Assembly (NCBI GenBank): GCA_031291295.1
Contig: JARLJI010000132.1
Span: 62,001-126,000 of the forward strand
Length of the DNA: 64,000 nucleotides
DNA from: Rhodoferax sp.
GTDB taxonomy: Bacteria; Pseudomonadota; Gammaproteobacteria; Burkholderiales; Burkholderiaceae_C
Direction of reading: 5' to 3'
Below, in pieces: positions 1 to 8,581 of this stretch (its first letter is position 1; every line of letters starts with the position of its first letter). The notes beneath the pieces are model-generated. The model worked only from the letters and a program-made list of their open reading frames with translations. It searched no databases and was not told where the DNA came from. Position numbers and translations under genes: made by a program.

Positions 1-250
1 GGGGTTTTCCGGCATGCTGGCGTTCCTGGCCACCTTGGCGAAGGTCTTTCACCGGCGACGCGTTTTCGCCGATGAGCACGACGCAGGAGACGGCGGCCAT
101 ATCCCGGCACGACGATGGTTGAGCCATGCCACACAACCCTGTGGGGCGCCATGCGTGGCACGGCATTTGGCGTCCAGGGCCAAGCGCTGGGCAGGGGCTG
201 TGCAAAGCCTTCTTTTCAGCGCCTCTCGATTCCCTTCAAGGAGTTAACCA

Positions 251-823
251 ATGGAATTTAGATTCACACTGAAGTTTGAACTGAACGAGGGCCCCGAGCC
301 CGACCGGCTGCTAAAGCGCCTGGCCGGGGCCGGCTGCAGCCACACCTTCATGGATACCGGTGCGCGGGCCCTCACCCTGCGCTTCACGCGAGAGGCGGAC
401 GGGGCCATGGCGGCCGCGATGGACGTGCTGGCCGTTGTGAAGTCGGCTCTACCCCAAGCCCGCCTGCGTGAACTCAGCCCGGCGTTCAACGGCCACAGCG
501 CAAGAGCCACCCAAGTGGTTGCCGCCACCCTGTGGCTGCTGGCCCAGCCCAGCCAGAGTCCAGCCGCAGCATCGCTGGACTGTGCTGGCAGGCCGACTGA
601 AGCCATCGAAGAAATCCGCGTATCGAACCAGCGATCTCTCGTTGGCATTGCGACAGCAGGTGTCGATAAGCGTGAAATGACGAAGGTGCGGCCACCGGCC
701 CCTCGCCTCGGCGACTTCGACCGGCCGCTTCCCGTCGCAACGAACGTCAACTTGGGGCTTCTCCTGGCCGGCGCAACGCGGCCAGGAGCAATGGACGCTC
801 GACCGTTCAGTGAAAGAGGCTAG
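251..823 (+). CDS. Hypothetical protein with truncated HTH-family-like N-terminus
   Basis: The frame begins with ATG just after a purine-rich stretch (AAGGAG, about 10 bases upstream). Residues 1 to about 76 are well ordered: an alternating beta-strand start (MEFRFTLKFEL), a GC-rich middle and 'LPQARLREL'. This resembles the N-terminal domain of small bacterial proteins that normally continue into a helix-turn-helix with a 'GLTD.AELLGVSRQ'-type motif. Here the frame departs into proline- and alanine-rich sequence without that helix-turn-helix, so only the first third looks like a real domain. I read it as a broken or recombined gene whose 3' part is unrelated sequence. No function can be assigned, and the family match is from memory. 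Confidence 0.4.
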   Translation: MEFRFTLKFELNEGPEPDRLLKRLAGAGCSHTFMDTGARALTLRFTREADGAMAAAMDVLAVVKSALPQARLRELSPAFNGHSARATQVVAATLWLLAQPSQSPAAASLDCAGRPTEAIEEIRVSNQRSLVGIATAGVDKREMTKVRPPAPRLGDFDRPLPVATNVNLGLLLAGATRPGAMDARPFSERG

Positions 824-943
824 AATTTTCGATAACCGTTTTCATTGCTCTCCTGCGAGCCGTCAACTTCAGCGTGACCGCTGCCCCGGTCATCAATCGA
901 TTGACTGGAGCTTGGCATGCCCCCGGTTTGAAACGGAGCAACG

Positions 944-1534
944 ATGAGTGACAAGGTTCTGGTGTTCTATGGCTCGTACCGGTCTGACCGGATGGGTGTG
1001 CGTCTGGCGGATTACGTGGTCTCCGGCCTTGCAGCGCGCGGGGCCGATGCAGAGATGGTAGACGCCAAGGTGGTCGATCTGCCCATGCTCGACCGCATGT
1101 ACAAGGAGTACCCGAAGGGCGCTGCGCCAGCACCCATGGAAGCCCTGGCCGAGAAAATACGCAACGCGGATGCCTTTGTCTTCGTGACCGGGGAATACAA
1201 CTGGGGCCCACAGCCCGGCTTGAAAAATCTGACGGACCACTTCCTTGAGGAATGGTTCTGGCGCCCGGCCGCCATCGCCAGCTATTCGGCGGGCCGCTTC
1301 TCCGGGGTTCGCTCGGGCACGGTCTGGCATTCCATCCTGTCCGAGATGGGCATGGTCGTCATTTCAAGCTCACTCGCGGTCGGCCCCATCGCCCAGACGC
1401 TGGACGCGAGCGGCAGTCCCATCGGCAGCGCCGGCGCTGCGCTCGATCGCTCCTTCATTCGTTTCGCTGACGACTTGGCGTGGTGGACCGAGGCAGCGCG
1501 TGAACAGCGAGCGCGCAAGCCGCCGCCTTACTAA
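944..1534 (+). CDS. NADPH-dependent FMN reductase family protein
   Basis: A 196-residue flavodoxin-fold protein. It opens with the phosphate-binding strand-loop 'VLVFYGSYRSDRMG' (residues 5-18), has an Asp-rich strand near 40-50 and the family motif 'GEYNWGPQPGLKN' around 83-95, equivalent to the 'PEYN.s.P..LKN' flavin-contacting loop of NAD(P)H-dependent FMN reductases. These are soluble enzymes that reduce FMN or quinone-like substrates with NAD(P)H. Length is normal for the family. Its neighbours are functionally unrelated small genes, so context gives no pathway. Confidence 0.85.
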   Translation: MSDKVLVFYGSYRSDRMGVRLADYVVSGLAARGADAEMVDAKVVDLPMLDRMYKEYPKGAAPAPMEALAEKIRNADAFVFVTGEYNWGPQPGLKNLTDHFLEEWFWRPAAIASYSAGRFSGVRSGTVWHSILSEMGMVVISSSLAVGPIAQTLDASGSPIGSAGAALDRSFIRFADDLAWWTEAAREQRARKPPPY

Positions 1535-1582
1535 CTGGCGGTAACCGGTGGGACTGCATTTTGGACGCCGTAGGAGAACACC

Positions 1583-1825
1583 ATGACGTTGAACGAAATT
1601 AGAGAAGCTCTTCTTTGGTGTGTCGGCATCAACTATGCCCTGCTGTGCCTGTGGTTCGGCGTTTTTCGCTACGCCCACGACGGGCTGTATCGCATGCATA
1701 CGCGCTGGTTCAAGCTGTCGGTTGAAACCTTCGACGCCCTCAACTATGCAGGTATGGCTGTCTACAAACTTGGAATCATGCTGTTCAACCTTGTGCCCGT
1801 GATCGCGCTTTGGGCTTCGTCATGA
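1583..1825 (+). CDS. DUF6868-like small membrane protein
   Basis: An 80-residue protein preceded by GTAGGAG. It has two hydrophobic helices (about residues 10-30 and 55-78) separated by a polar segment with 'AHDGLYRMHTRWFKLSVETFDALNYAGMA' character: an aromatic HxxWF-KLS core followed by the second helix ending in 'FNLVPVIAL'. This pattern matches the small DUF6868 inner-membrane family, whose role is unknown. It follows the FMN reductase by about 50 bp and may be cotranscribed with it. Confidence 0.7.
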   Translation: MTLNEIREALLWCVGINYALLCLWFGVFRYAHDGLYRMHTRWFKLSVETFDALNYAGMAVYKLGIMLFNLVPVIALWASS

Positions 1826-1912
1826 CAACGTGACCCATGATGCTCAAGCGCAGGGAAGCAGGCGCAGAGCGGCTGTGCCAATGGATACATCCGCATGCAA
1901 GGGGCTGCGCCC

Positions 1913-2101
1913 ATGGATTCTCTCGACAAGGATGGAACGATTCAGAATCGGCTGGTGCGGGTCTATGGCCGTGTGCAAGGCGTCGGTTATCGGGAAGCTT
2001 GCGTGCGCCGCGCGCGGGCGCAAGGCGCCACCCGACCAACAGCGGACGGTCGCGGTGAGCCGAAAATCCGCTCAGGCGTATCATTTCAGACAGGTTTCTA
2101 G
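1913..2101 (+). pseudogene. Acylphosphatase, 3'-truncated remnant
   Basis: The frame from ATG at 1913 gives 'RLVRVYGRVQGVGYREACVRRARAQG', which carries the acylphosphatase signature (V.GRVQGVGYR, with the substrate-binding Arg). Genuine acylphosphatases then continue into 'GWVRN' and about 45 further residues. Here the frame runs into unrelated residues straight after 'ARAQGA' and stops at 2101. The catalytic Asn of the second motif is therefore missing and the protein should be inactive. It lies directly upstream of the GDCCVxC gene. Confidence 0.6.
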
Positions 2102-2131
2102 CCTCCACTTCAAATCGACCCGGCAGGCAGC

Positions 2132-2344
2132 ATGAAGGCCCCAATTCTCGAATCAATCCTGACCTGTCCGCACTGCGGCCATGCAAAGCGTGAAACCATG
2201 CCTACCGACGCCTGCCAGTACTTTTACGAGTGCGAGAACTGCAAGGCGGTGCTGCGGCCAAAGACGGGGGATTGCTGCGTCTATTGCTCTTACGGTTCAG
2301 TCAGGTGCCCGCCGAAGCAAGAGCAGCACGGGTGCTGTGCCTGA
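2132..2344 (+). CDS. GDCCVxC-domain small Cys-rich protein
   Basis: A 70-residue protein with a zinc-ribbon-like start (CPHCGHAKRETMP, residues 11-23), a second pair C-E-N-C near 33-36, and the diagnostic block 'GDCCVYCSYGSVRCPP' at about 46-61, ending in HGCCA. Family members occur in Cys and selenocysteine forms; this one uses Cys throughout. A role in metal or metalloid binding or redox is inferred from the cysteines and is not proven. Its length matches the family. Confidence 0.8.
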   Translation: MKAPILESILTCPHCGHAKRETMPTDACQYFYECENCKAVLRPKTGDCCVYCSYGSVRCPPKQEQHGCCA

Positions 2345-2397
2345 ACCGCGGTTGCCCGGCACCGCACCGTGCCTGCATGTCCGGCTCGTTTGGCGCT

Positions 2398-3612
2398 TTA
2401 TTTGGAGCCGGGGTAGCGTGGCGAGGTGCCTTGCACAGGCTTCCATGACAGGGCAAGGAGAGATACAAGGCAAAAGAGCGCTCCGGCGTAAAACGTCGAT
2501 GGCGCGCCCCAAACCTGCCAGAGCACCCCCGCAAGTGTGCTGGCAATGAGCATGGCCAGGCCGCTGGCAAGATTGAAGACGCCGTACGCGGTGCCGCGCA
2601 AATCTTCCGGGGCGGTGTCTGCGACCATCGCCGCGAATAGCCCCTGCGTCATCCCCATGTGCACTCCCCAAAGGGCCACACCAACAAAAAGTGCCATCCA
2701 GCCAGCGCTGCTGGCCAGAACCAGGTCCGCCAGCAGAAGGACAACAATGCCGACCCCTAGCAATGTTCCGCGGCTCATAGCGTCCGAGAGTTTGCCAAAG
2801 GGGTAGGCGGAGCTTGCGTAAATGATGTTCATGGCCACCATCACCAGCGGTACCAGTGCGGTGGGAATCCCGTCCTGCTGGGCGCGCAGGACCAGGAACG
2901 CTTCGCTGAATCTGGCCAGGGTGAAAACGGCACCAAGACCCACCACCCACCAATAGGCGCCCGGCAGACGTCGAATATTGCCCCGACTGATGGGGTTGCT
3001 TCGTTGCTCCTGGTGCTGACGTTGCGGCTCATTCAGTCCAAAAAACAGCAGGGCAACGGCCAGCCAGCCCGGGAGGGTGGCGACCCAGAAGACGGCGCGG
3101 AAGTCGTTCGCCCAAAGCAGCATCAAACCGACGCCCGTCAGAGGGCCGACGAAGGCGCCGACGGTATCGAGCGCCTGGCGCAGGCCGAAGGCGGCGCCAC
3201 GAAGGCGTTCGGGGGTGATGTCGGCGACCAGCGCGTCCCGAGGCGCGCCACGGATGCCTTTGCCAAAGCGGTCCAGCAGGCGGGCGGTCGCAACGAGGCC
3301 GAAGCTGCTGCTCAGCGCGAAAAGCGGTTTGCTGAGCGCCCCCAGGGCGTAGCCCAGAACGGCCAGTCCCTTGCGCTTGCCCAGGTAGTCGCTCAGTACG
3401 CCGGAGAAGACCTTGACAATGAGGGCGGTGGACTCGGCCAGCCCTTCAAGAAGCCCGACCGCGGCGACGCTGATGCCCAGGGTCGTGACCATGAACATCG
3501 GCAGCAGGCTGTGAATCATCTCGGATGAGACATCCATCAGGAGGCTGACGAAGCCGAGTGTCCAAACCCCTTTGGGAATTTGCCCGAGGGCGTGGTTGGA
3601 TATCCTGGCCAT
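2398..3612 (-). CDS. MFS transporter
   Basis: A 404-residue integral membrane protein with about 12 predicted hydrophobic helices. After TM2 it carries an MFS motif-A-like loop ('GVLSDYLGKRKGLAVLGY', about residues 76-93), and a second-half counterpart 'GKLSDAMSRGTLLGVG'. A conserved 'DRFGKGIRGAPRDALVAD' segment at about 113-130 is typical of a drug/sugar-like MFS branch. The substrate cannot be told. It is transcribed away from the GDCCVxC gene in a convergent arrangement with a roughly 50-bp gap. Confidence 0.85.
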   Translation of the reverse strand: MARISNHALGQIPKGVWTLGFVSLLMDVSSEMIHSLLPMFMVTTLGISVAAVGLLEGLAESTALIVKVFSGVLSDYLGKRKGLAVLGYALGALSKPLFALSSSFGLVATARLLDRFGKGIRGAPRDALVADITPERLRGAAFGLRQALDTVGAFVGPLTGVGLMLLWANDFRAVFWVATLPGWLAVALLFFGLNEPQRQHQEQRSNPISRGNIRRLPGAYWWVVGLGAVFTLARFSEAFLVLRAQQDGIPTALVPLVMVAMNIIYASSAYPFGKLSDAMSRGTLLGVGIVVLLLADLVLASSAGWMALFVGVALWGVHMGMTQGLFAAMVADTAPEDLRGTAYGVFNLASGLAMLIASTLAGVLWQVWGAPSTFYAGALFCLVSLLALSWKPVQGTSPRYPGSK

Positions 3613-3675
3613 GATGGATTGTCACCGGGATGAACCTCTTTCAGCCCGCATGAGCATCGGGGCACTGGTGTGCGT

Positions 3676-3729
3676 GGCTAACCGGACGCGCTACGGTCGG
3701 CTTCGCCTCCTTTCGCGAGTCGGTTAGCC
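3676..3729. repeat. 9-bp perfect inverted repeat, attC-like hairpin
   Basis: GGCTAACCG (3676-3684) pairs with CGGTTAGCC (3721-3729) around a GC-rich 36-base interior that can form further partial pairing (ACGCG against CGCGA). The outer arms resemble integron attC simple sites (RYYYAAC ... GTTRRRY), with one mismatch to consensus in each arm. It lies in the spacer between two leftward genes. It could equally be a plain hairpin or terminator. Confidence 0.35.
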
Positions 3730-3884
3730 GCAACGTTGAAGGTCTGCTTTTAAATGTCCTGAAAGTCGCCGTTGGGTCACGTCCGGACCGGCGCGAGTCG
3801 ACAGCGGCCATTCGATGAATTGCCGGATACCGGACATTGGCGGCGGCAGCATCGATTCGTGCGCAGCTTGGGCGTGCGGCAATG

Positions 3885-4547
3885 CTATGGCGCCAGCGTC
3901 AGCGACAGAGTCGCCACGCCAACCAGCAGAAATCCGATGAAAGCGACGCACATGTGGGCAAACACCAGCCATTCTGGCAGCGGCTTCCGCTTCCAGTGGT
4001 AGCCAAGGTTCAGGAAGAGGCCCACTGCTGCTGCGACCATCAGTGTGAGCAATCCATATAGACCGGGTCGAGAGAACGAGACGTTGACCCAGCCGAAGAT
4101 GAGCAGCGAAATTGCGCCTGCCGCCGCGAATCCGTGCAGCTTCGCCACCCACGGCGGAGATGGCCTGTCGGTGGCAAATCGGATGAGTGCCATCGCAAGG
4201 CCACTGGCGAAGGCAACTGAGAGCAACCACGTTGCCGCACGAAAAATCAGCTTTGCTTCCAGATTGGCACCTTCGGTAAAGACATCGACGGAAGAAGTCA
4301 GTATCCCCCTTGAACTGATGCTGCTGAAGCTGAGGGGGGAAAGTCTGCCTGGCGCGCCGGCCACGGCCACGAACGATGTTGTTGACGCTGGTTCATCATA
4401 ACTTCGCCAGGGCACCTGCCCAGAAGCTCGTCGCCTGACTTCTGGCTTCAAATGGAGCCGCCGCAACTTGACCAAGTACGGTCGGTCAAAATTCGACGTG
4501 CTAGCTGCGCCAGCGACTGGCGTACGACGGCCGCGCCCGAGGGGCAT
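3885..4547 (-). CDS. Conserved small four-helix membrane protein (start uncertain)
   Basis: The C-terminal half, from about residue 95 (roughly 4290 downward), holds four hydrophobic helices separated by short loops: 'FRAATWLLSVAFASGLAMALI', a helix beginning at 'LHGFAAAGAISLL', one beginning at 'LYGLLTLMVAAAVGLFL', and one beginning at 'LVFAHMCVAFIGFLLV'. This resembles uncharacterised proteobacterial membrane proteins of about 110-130 residues. The roughly 95 residues before it are Ser/Arg-rich with no domain character, so the real gene probably starts near 4270-4300 from a non-ATG codon, or has lost its start. The whole open frame is reported because no better start is evident. Confidence 0.5.
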   Translation of the reverse strand: MPLGRGRRTPVAGAASTSNFDRPYLVKLRRLHLKPEVRRRASGQVPWRSYDEPASTTSFVAVAGAPGRLSPLSFSSISSRGILTSSVDVFTEGANLEAKLIFRAATWLLSVAFASGLAMALIRFATDRPSPPWVAKLHGFAAAGAISLLIFGWVNVSFSRPGLYGLLTLMVAAAVGLFLNLGYHWKRKPLPEWLVFAHMCVAFIGFLLVGVATLSLTLAP

Positions 4548-4698
4548 TGCACCTCAGTAGCGAACGGCTGCCCGGGACGCAATGCCGTTTCTTTATGGGT
4601 ACTTGCGGGCCGGCTGCACGCGACCATAACCGGTCCTTCAGCCGAGGTAGCCCTTCGCTTGACCGTCAAGTTGCGGCAGTTCGTGCATACTTTCAACC

Positions 4699-5325
4699 AT
4701 GACGCTCTCCACCTACCTCCTCTACGTTGCAGCCGTCGCGTTGCTCATCGCAACGCCGGGGCCCACGATGCTGATGTGCATGACCAACGCGCTGAACCAC
4801 GGCCCGCGCCGGGCGATGACCTCTGTGGCCGGCTCGGTGAGCGCCGTGCTGGTGGTGATGGTACTGTCCGCGATGGGCCTGGGCGCGCTGCTGGCCGCAT
4901 CGGAAACGGCCTTCACGACTGCCAAGCTGATTGGCGCGGCCTACCTGGTCTGGCTGGGCATCAAGACCTTTCGCAGCGACGCGTCGGCATTGGCGGTCGA
5001 TGGCGACGCCGCTGGAGCGCCGCGCCGCTCGTTCTATCTGCAGGGACTGCTGGTCGGCGCAAGCAACCCCAAGGCCGTGCTGTTCTTCGTGGCGTTCTTC
5101 CCGCAGTTCTTGAACCCGGCCGCGCCGATGGCACCGCAGTTCGCCATCCTCGCGCTGACCTTCATGGCCTTTGAGTTTACGGTGCTCACCACCTGCGCGC
5201 TCAGCGTGTCGCGCCTGACGCCCCTGCTGCGCCAGAGCGGCCCGGTGCGCTGGGTCAATCGCATCTGCGGCGGCCTGTTCACGCTGCTGGGTGGGCTACT
5301 GCTGTTCACGCGGCGGAGCGCGTGA
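4699..5325 (+). CDS. LysE/RhtB family amino-acid exporter
   Basis: A 208-residue inner-membrane protein with six predicted helices and the family signatures: 'ATPGPTMLMCM' in TM1 (residues 18-28), a glycine-rich TM2-TM3 segment, 'KLIGAAYLVWLGIKTFR' at about 76-92, and 'GLLVGASNPKAVLFFVAFFPQF' in the middle (about 116-137). Members export amino acids or derivatives such as homoserine, threonine or lysine. The exact substrate is not deducible. It is a single gene followed by a long spacer. Confidence 0.9.
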   Translation: MTLSTYLLYVAAVALLIATPGPTMLMCMTNALNHGPRRAMTSVAGSVSAVLVVMVLSAMGLGALLAASETAFTTAKLIGAAYLVWLGIKTFRSDASALAVDGDAAGAPRRSFYLQGLLVGASNPKAVLFFVAFFPQFLNPAAPMAPQFAILALTFMAFEFTVLTTCALSVSRLTPLLRQSGPVRWVNRICGGLFTLLGGLLLFTRRSA

Positions 5326-6062
5326 CGCAATCTGCCTCGACAAGGTTGGGGATGAATGGCTGCTCTATTACTCTTAGCGGGGCACCAGGCGCGAACTGGC
5401 TTGGGCGAAGAACGAGGCGCAGGCTTTGGATGCCCTAAAGCTCTTCGTGCCGGAGGCAAACGGTTTGCTTTGAACGCGCGTTTTGAGCGCCCGCTTTGTA
5501 GAAAGCCGTCCAGCCGGAATGGGCGCGTTTGAGTCCGTGGCGAATGTCAGGTTTCCGGCGATGCCATCATTCATTTTTTAACATCCTGATACCAGCCACT
5601 GGCGAACGGCTGGACTTGGCCGGCAGCGAAATTTCCCGGGCTTCGCTGACAGCTGACCTTGCTTGGCCAGACCCACGTGTCGAAAGTCAGCTTCCTGGCG
5701 CGGCGTCGTACTCACACTGCCGGCCATTTCCAGTCGCTGACGAACGACTGCTTGCCGGTCAGTCACGGGCCAGGCAGGGCCGCATTCGGCGCCGATTCTT
5801 CGCATCGCTGAAGTGCTTCACCTCGGCCAGCAGTTGGTGAGTCAGGATTCCGTCATTCATGCTGCAGGTCGTGCTACAGGCCATTGCGCGCGCATGCGTT
5901 GAGCCCGCTGTACAAGTGCTGACAATGGTGCAGGTATGGTGGACGACCTCTGAAGCGGCGGGCCTCGACGTGTCCGGCTTGTCAAGGTGGTTCCCGATGT
6001 CCGCCCGTCGTACTGGCCGGGCGTCGAAACCTATCACCTTGTCGCCCACGCGGCCCGTTCGG
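5326..6062. other. 737-bp spacer without a recognisable gene
   Basis: Short open frames here on either strand have no domain-like sequence, no good ribosome binding site and biased residues. Parts of the stretch near 5690-5790 resemble the degenerate GC-rich spacer at 3777-3850 (shared 'GCGGCCATT'-like words), suggesting old repeated intergenic material. I see no RNA gene, terminator or mobile-element end. Confidence 0.5.
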
Positions 6063-6455
6063 TCAACGGACGATTTCCCAGAATATTCCGGCGATTGAGA
6101 TGTATCCGAGGGTGAACACGATTGTTCGAATGTAGGGAATTCCGAACCAATAGACAACAGCGTGCACGGCCCGCGCCCAGAAGAAGGTGGCCGCCCACAT
6201 AGCCGTCATCCCATTTGCCTTGCCCGCAAGATTCGCAACTATGACCAGGGCAGCAAAGCCGCCCAGAACCTCCACGCCGTTCATGAGTGCCCGGTCCGCC
6301 CGCTTGCCCCACAAGGGGAGCGGGCGAGGTGCAGGATCCACGTAGTTCGAGGGTGTAAGGAATCCGTTCGTCAGGACCTGACAGACGACGTATGGAATCC
6401 ACAGGCTTGCGGTGAGCATCGCCGTGAAAGCGAGATAGCGAAGGTCAGGTGTCAT
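6063..6455 (-). CDS. MAPEG family membrane protein
   Basis: A 130-residue protein starting at ATG 6455 (MTPDLRY), with four hydrophobic helices. The family core is visible: 'RADRALMNGVEVLGGFAALVIV' (about residues 51-72, with the R-A-x-x-N-x-x-E pattern), then 'ARAVHAVVYWFGIPYIRT' (about 92-109). MAPEG proteins are membrane-associated glutathione/eicosanoid metabolism relatives. In bacteria the function is usually unknown, possibly glutathione-dependent detoxification. It lies about 130 bp from the YCII-domain gene on the same strand. An upstream in-frame ATG at 6566 would add 37 residues lacking family similarity. Confidence 0.85.
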   Translation of the reverse strand: MTPDLRYLAFTAMLTASLWIPYVVCQVLTNGFLTPSNYVDPAPRPLPLWGKRADRALMNGVEVLGGFAALVIVANLAGKANGMTAMWAATFFWARAVHAVVYWFGIPYIRTIVFTLGYISIAGIFWEIVR

Positions 6456-6582
6456 GGATTGAGTCTCTCGTTGGAGTGCGTGGTTCCGGTGGTTTCGACC
6501 GGGCAGGTCAATTCGCTTTGTCGATGTACCGCCTCTCTGTGCTAGCGAGCCTTTCGCCACCGCCAATGGAAGGCGCCCGCAG

Positions 6583-6897
6583 TCACATGTCCATCGCCTG
6601 AGCGATTTCGATCGTGCCGCCGGCCTTCAAGAGCGGGCAGCCTCTCGCCTTCCTGTGAGCATCTTCGAGGTTCGAGGCTTCGATCAGGCTGTAGCCGGAC
6701 GCCGGATTGGCGCCGCCACCGTCGACCAGCGAGCCGTCCGATTTCACCGTGCTCGATGGGCCGACAGGGTTGCCCCCGTCGATCACAGCTGCGCCCATCG
6801 AACCGAACCAGGCTCCCCAAGCGTCCATCACCCCCTTGGCGTCGGCTGGATTGGAAGGTGACTTGCCGCCGTGGTAAACAAACAGATACTTGGCCAT
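6583..6897 (-). CDS. YCII-related domain protein
   Basis: A 104-residue protein. The start at 6897 (MAKYLFVYHGG) is chosen because AAGGAGA lies 9 bases upstream; a further upstream ATG at 6939 adds 14 non-conserved residues. The fold of YCII/DGPF proteins is indicated by the starting strand 'KYLFVYHGG', the helix with 'MDAWGAWFGSMG', the 'VIDGGNPVGPS' turn, 'SGYSLIEASNLEDA' and the terminal 'GTIEIAQAMDM'. Such proteins are ferredoxin-like dimers related to DGPF/PhnB-type sequences, function mostly unknown. It lies divergently from the PucR-type regulator, which may control it. Confidence 0.8.
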   Translation of the reverse strand: MAKYLFVYHGGKSPSNPADAKGVMDAWGAWFGSMGAAVIDGGNPVGPSSTVKSDGSLVDGGGANPASGYSLIEASNLEDAHRKARGCPLLKAGGTIEIAQAMDM

Positions 6898-7029
6898 ACA
6901 GAAATCTCCTTGGACTTGGGATTCGGTGTCGACTGACACCTGTCATGGATAGTACTCACAACAATCTCCGTCCACAACGGCAATAACTGTGATAATTCAG
7001 CCGAAAAACTGTAGAGAGTTCACAACGAT

Positions 7030-8313
7030 ATGGACGTTTCAGGCATTGACCTTGGACTCGTGCAGTCCCTTGAGGCACTGTCGAAGTTCGGTCTGTGGGC
7101 GCGCACCAGCGCGCCGCTGAACGAGCAAGCTGCGACTTGGGCCCGACTCGCGAGTGAGGCCGTTGTCGCCGCAACCCCGGCATTCAACGCCACTGCCGGC
7201 CCGGAACGGGTTGCCGATCTAGAGCGCCATGCGGGCGCGCACATCACAGAGCTTTGTCGGCTGCTTGACGGTGGGGCTGTGCGCGATTTCGAGTTTGTGC
7301 GCGCATACGCGCGCCAGCGTGCCACGCAACGATTCCCGATCGAAGCAACGCTTCATGCCTATCGTTTTATGCTTCCCATGGTTTCTCGGTGGCTCCGCGA
7401 CGGGGTCGTGACACCCCAGGCTCGCAATCGCGAACCGGCTCTCGCGGCGCTAGCTGAGTTCGTGACGCAATATAACGGCGCTGTCAGCATCGTTTTTGCG
7501 GCAGCGTATGCCGAGCATGCTAGCGTTTTCGCCGAGGCCGAGGGTGACCGCCGCGCCGAACTGCTGGGCATCCTCGTTGGCGGCTTCGAAGAGTCGGATA
7601 CGCGCATTGTTCGCCTGCTCAAACGCGCCGGCTACCTCGAGCAAAGACTGCGCTTCTGCGTCGCCTTGGCGCAGGCGACCGACCCACTCGAGATGGAAAA
7701 CACGGCACGCGCACAACGCTTGGCCGACGCGTTGGTCGAGTGCGTGGCTCCGCTCTCGGTGCGGGTGCTCGTGGGCGTGCGCGGCAACCTTGTCACGGCC
7801 GTGTTCTCCGACATTCGACGCGTGTCGGGTTGGACTGCACCGCAGGCGAGCCTCACCGATCGGGTCGCGGAGCGGCTGCTGGGTCTTGGCCCCGCCGTCT
7901 TGGTGGGCCTGTCTGGCGATCAGGTCTCGCCAACGCTGATTCCCCGCGGCGTGCATGAGGCCACGGTGGCCCTCGACTTCGCCACTGTCAGCGAGCGCGT
8001 CGTTCCCTTCTACTCGCTGTCGATCCGACGATTGCTGATTCATCGCGGCGTTGAGTACGTGCAGCCTGCACTTCCGGCCTGGTTTGCCCGCCTCCGTGAC
8101 GCCGACGCCAAGTGTCAGGGTGATCTGGTGAATACATTGCGCGCCTTGGCCAACGCCGACATGAACGTACAAGGTGCCGCGCGTGGCTTGCATGTGCATG
8201 CCAACACGATCTACGCGCGGCTCCAACGCATCGAAGACCTTACCGGGCTGAATGCCCAGCGCTATCATGACCTGACACAGTTGCTGTTGGCAGCGGACTG
8301 CGGACGCCTGTGA
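7030..8313 (+). CDS. PucR-type (CdaR-like) transcriptional regulator
   Basis: A 427-residue cytosolic regulator. The C-terminal 60 residues form the PucR helix-turn-helix: 'LANADMNVQGAARGLHVHANTIYARLQRIEDLTG', with a following 'YHDLTQLLLA' helix (about residues 365-420). The N-terminal part is alpha-helical and matches no named ligand domain; the middle (about 180-300) looks like a GGDEF-like/CdaR regulatory region. The gene is divergent from the YCII gene across a roughly 130-bp AT-rich intergenic region (6898-7029) and could regulate it or the downstream alpha/beta hydrolase. The effector is unknown. Confidence 0.85.
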   Translation: MDVSGIDLGLVQSLEALSKFGLWARTSAPLNEQAATWARLASEAVVAATPAFNATAGPERVADLERHAGAHITELCRLLDGGAVRDFEFVRAYARQRATQRFPIEATLHAYRFMLPMVSRWLRDGVVTPQARNREPALAALAEFVTQYNGAVSIVFAAAYAEHASVFAEAEGDRRAELLGILVGGFEESDTRIVRLLKRAGYLEQRLRFCVALAQATDPLEMENTARAQRLADALVECVAPLSVRVLVGVRGNLVTAVFSDIRRVSGWTAPQASLTDRVAERLLGLGPAVLVGLSGDQVSPTLIPRGVHEATVALDFATVSERVVPFYSLSIRRLLIHRGVEYVQPALPAWFARLRDADAKCQGDLVNTLRALANADMNVQGAARGLHVHANTIYARLQRIEDLTGLNAQRYHDLTQLLLAADCGRL

Positions 8314-8581
8314 AACGCGGCGCGCAAAGCGCCGCGACGCTGCTCCAACGAAGGGTCTTTGGCTTCACAGATACAACCTCGCCAATGACTGCTATAAGGC
8401 GATCCAACTCGGCACTTCTACGTCCGGGGTGGGTCGCATCTGGACCGGCGTGGGTCGATCAGGAGCAGACGGTCACAGTCCGGGCCCCCACTGAACGACG
8501 CCCATGATGCGCTAGCATGCGAATATACGAACTGTCACCCATATCCCGGTTGGGCACTTATTCGTTGCTGGAGCATTTCAA

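Noticed and set aside
1..250. Open frame at 14-247 (77 codons, plus strand)
   Set aside because: No ribosome site, Arg/Ala/His-rich composition and no family likeness. It is probably spacer or the tail of an upstream region.
8314..8581. Short frame 8310-8507 downstream of the PucR-type gene
   Set aside because: It starts in the stop of the previous gene, has no ribosome site and no domain character.
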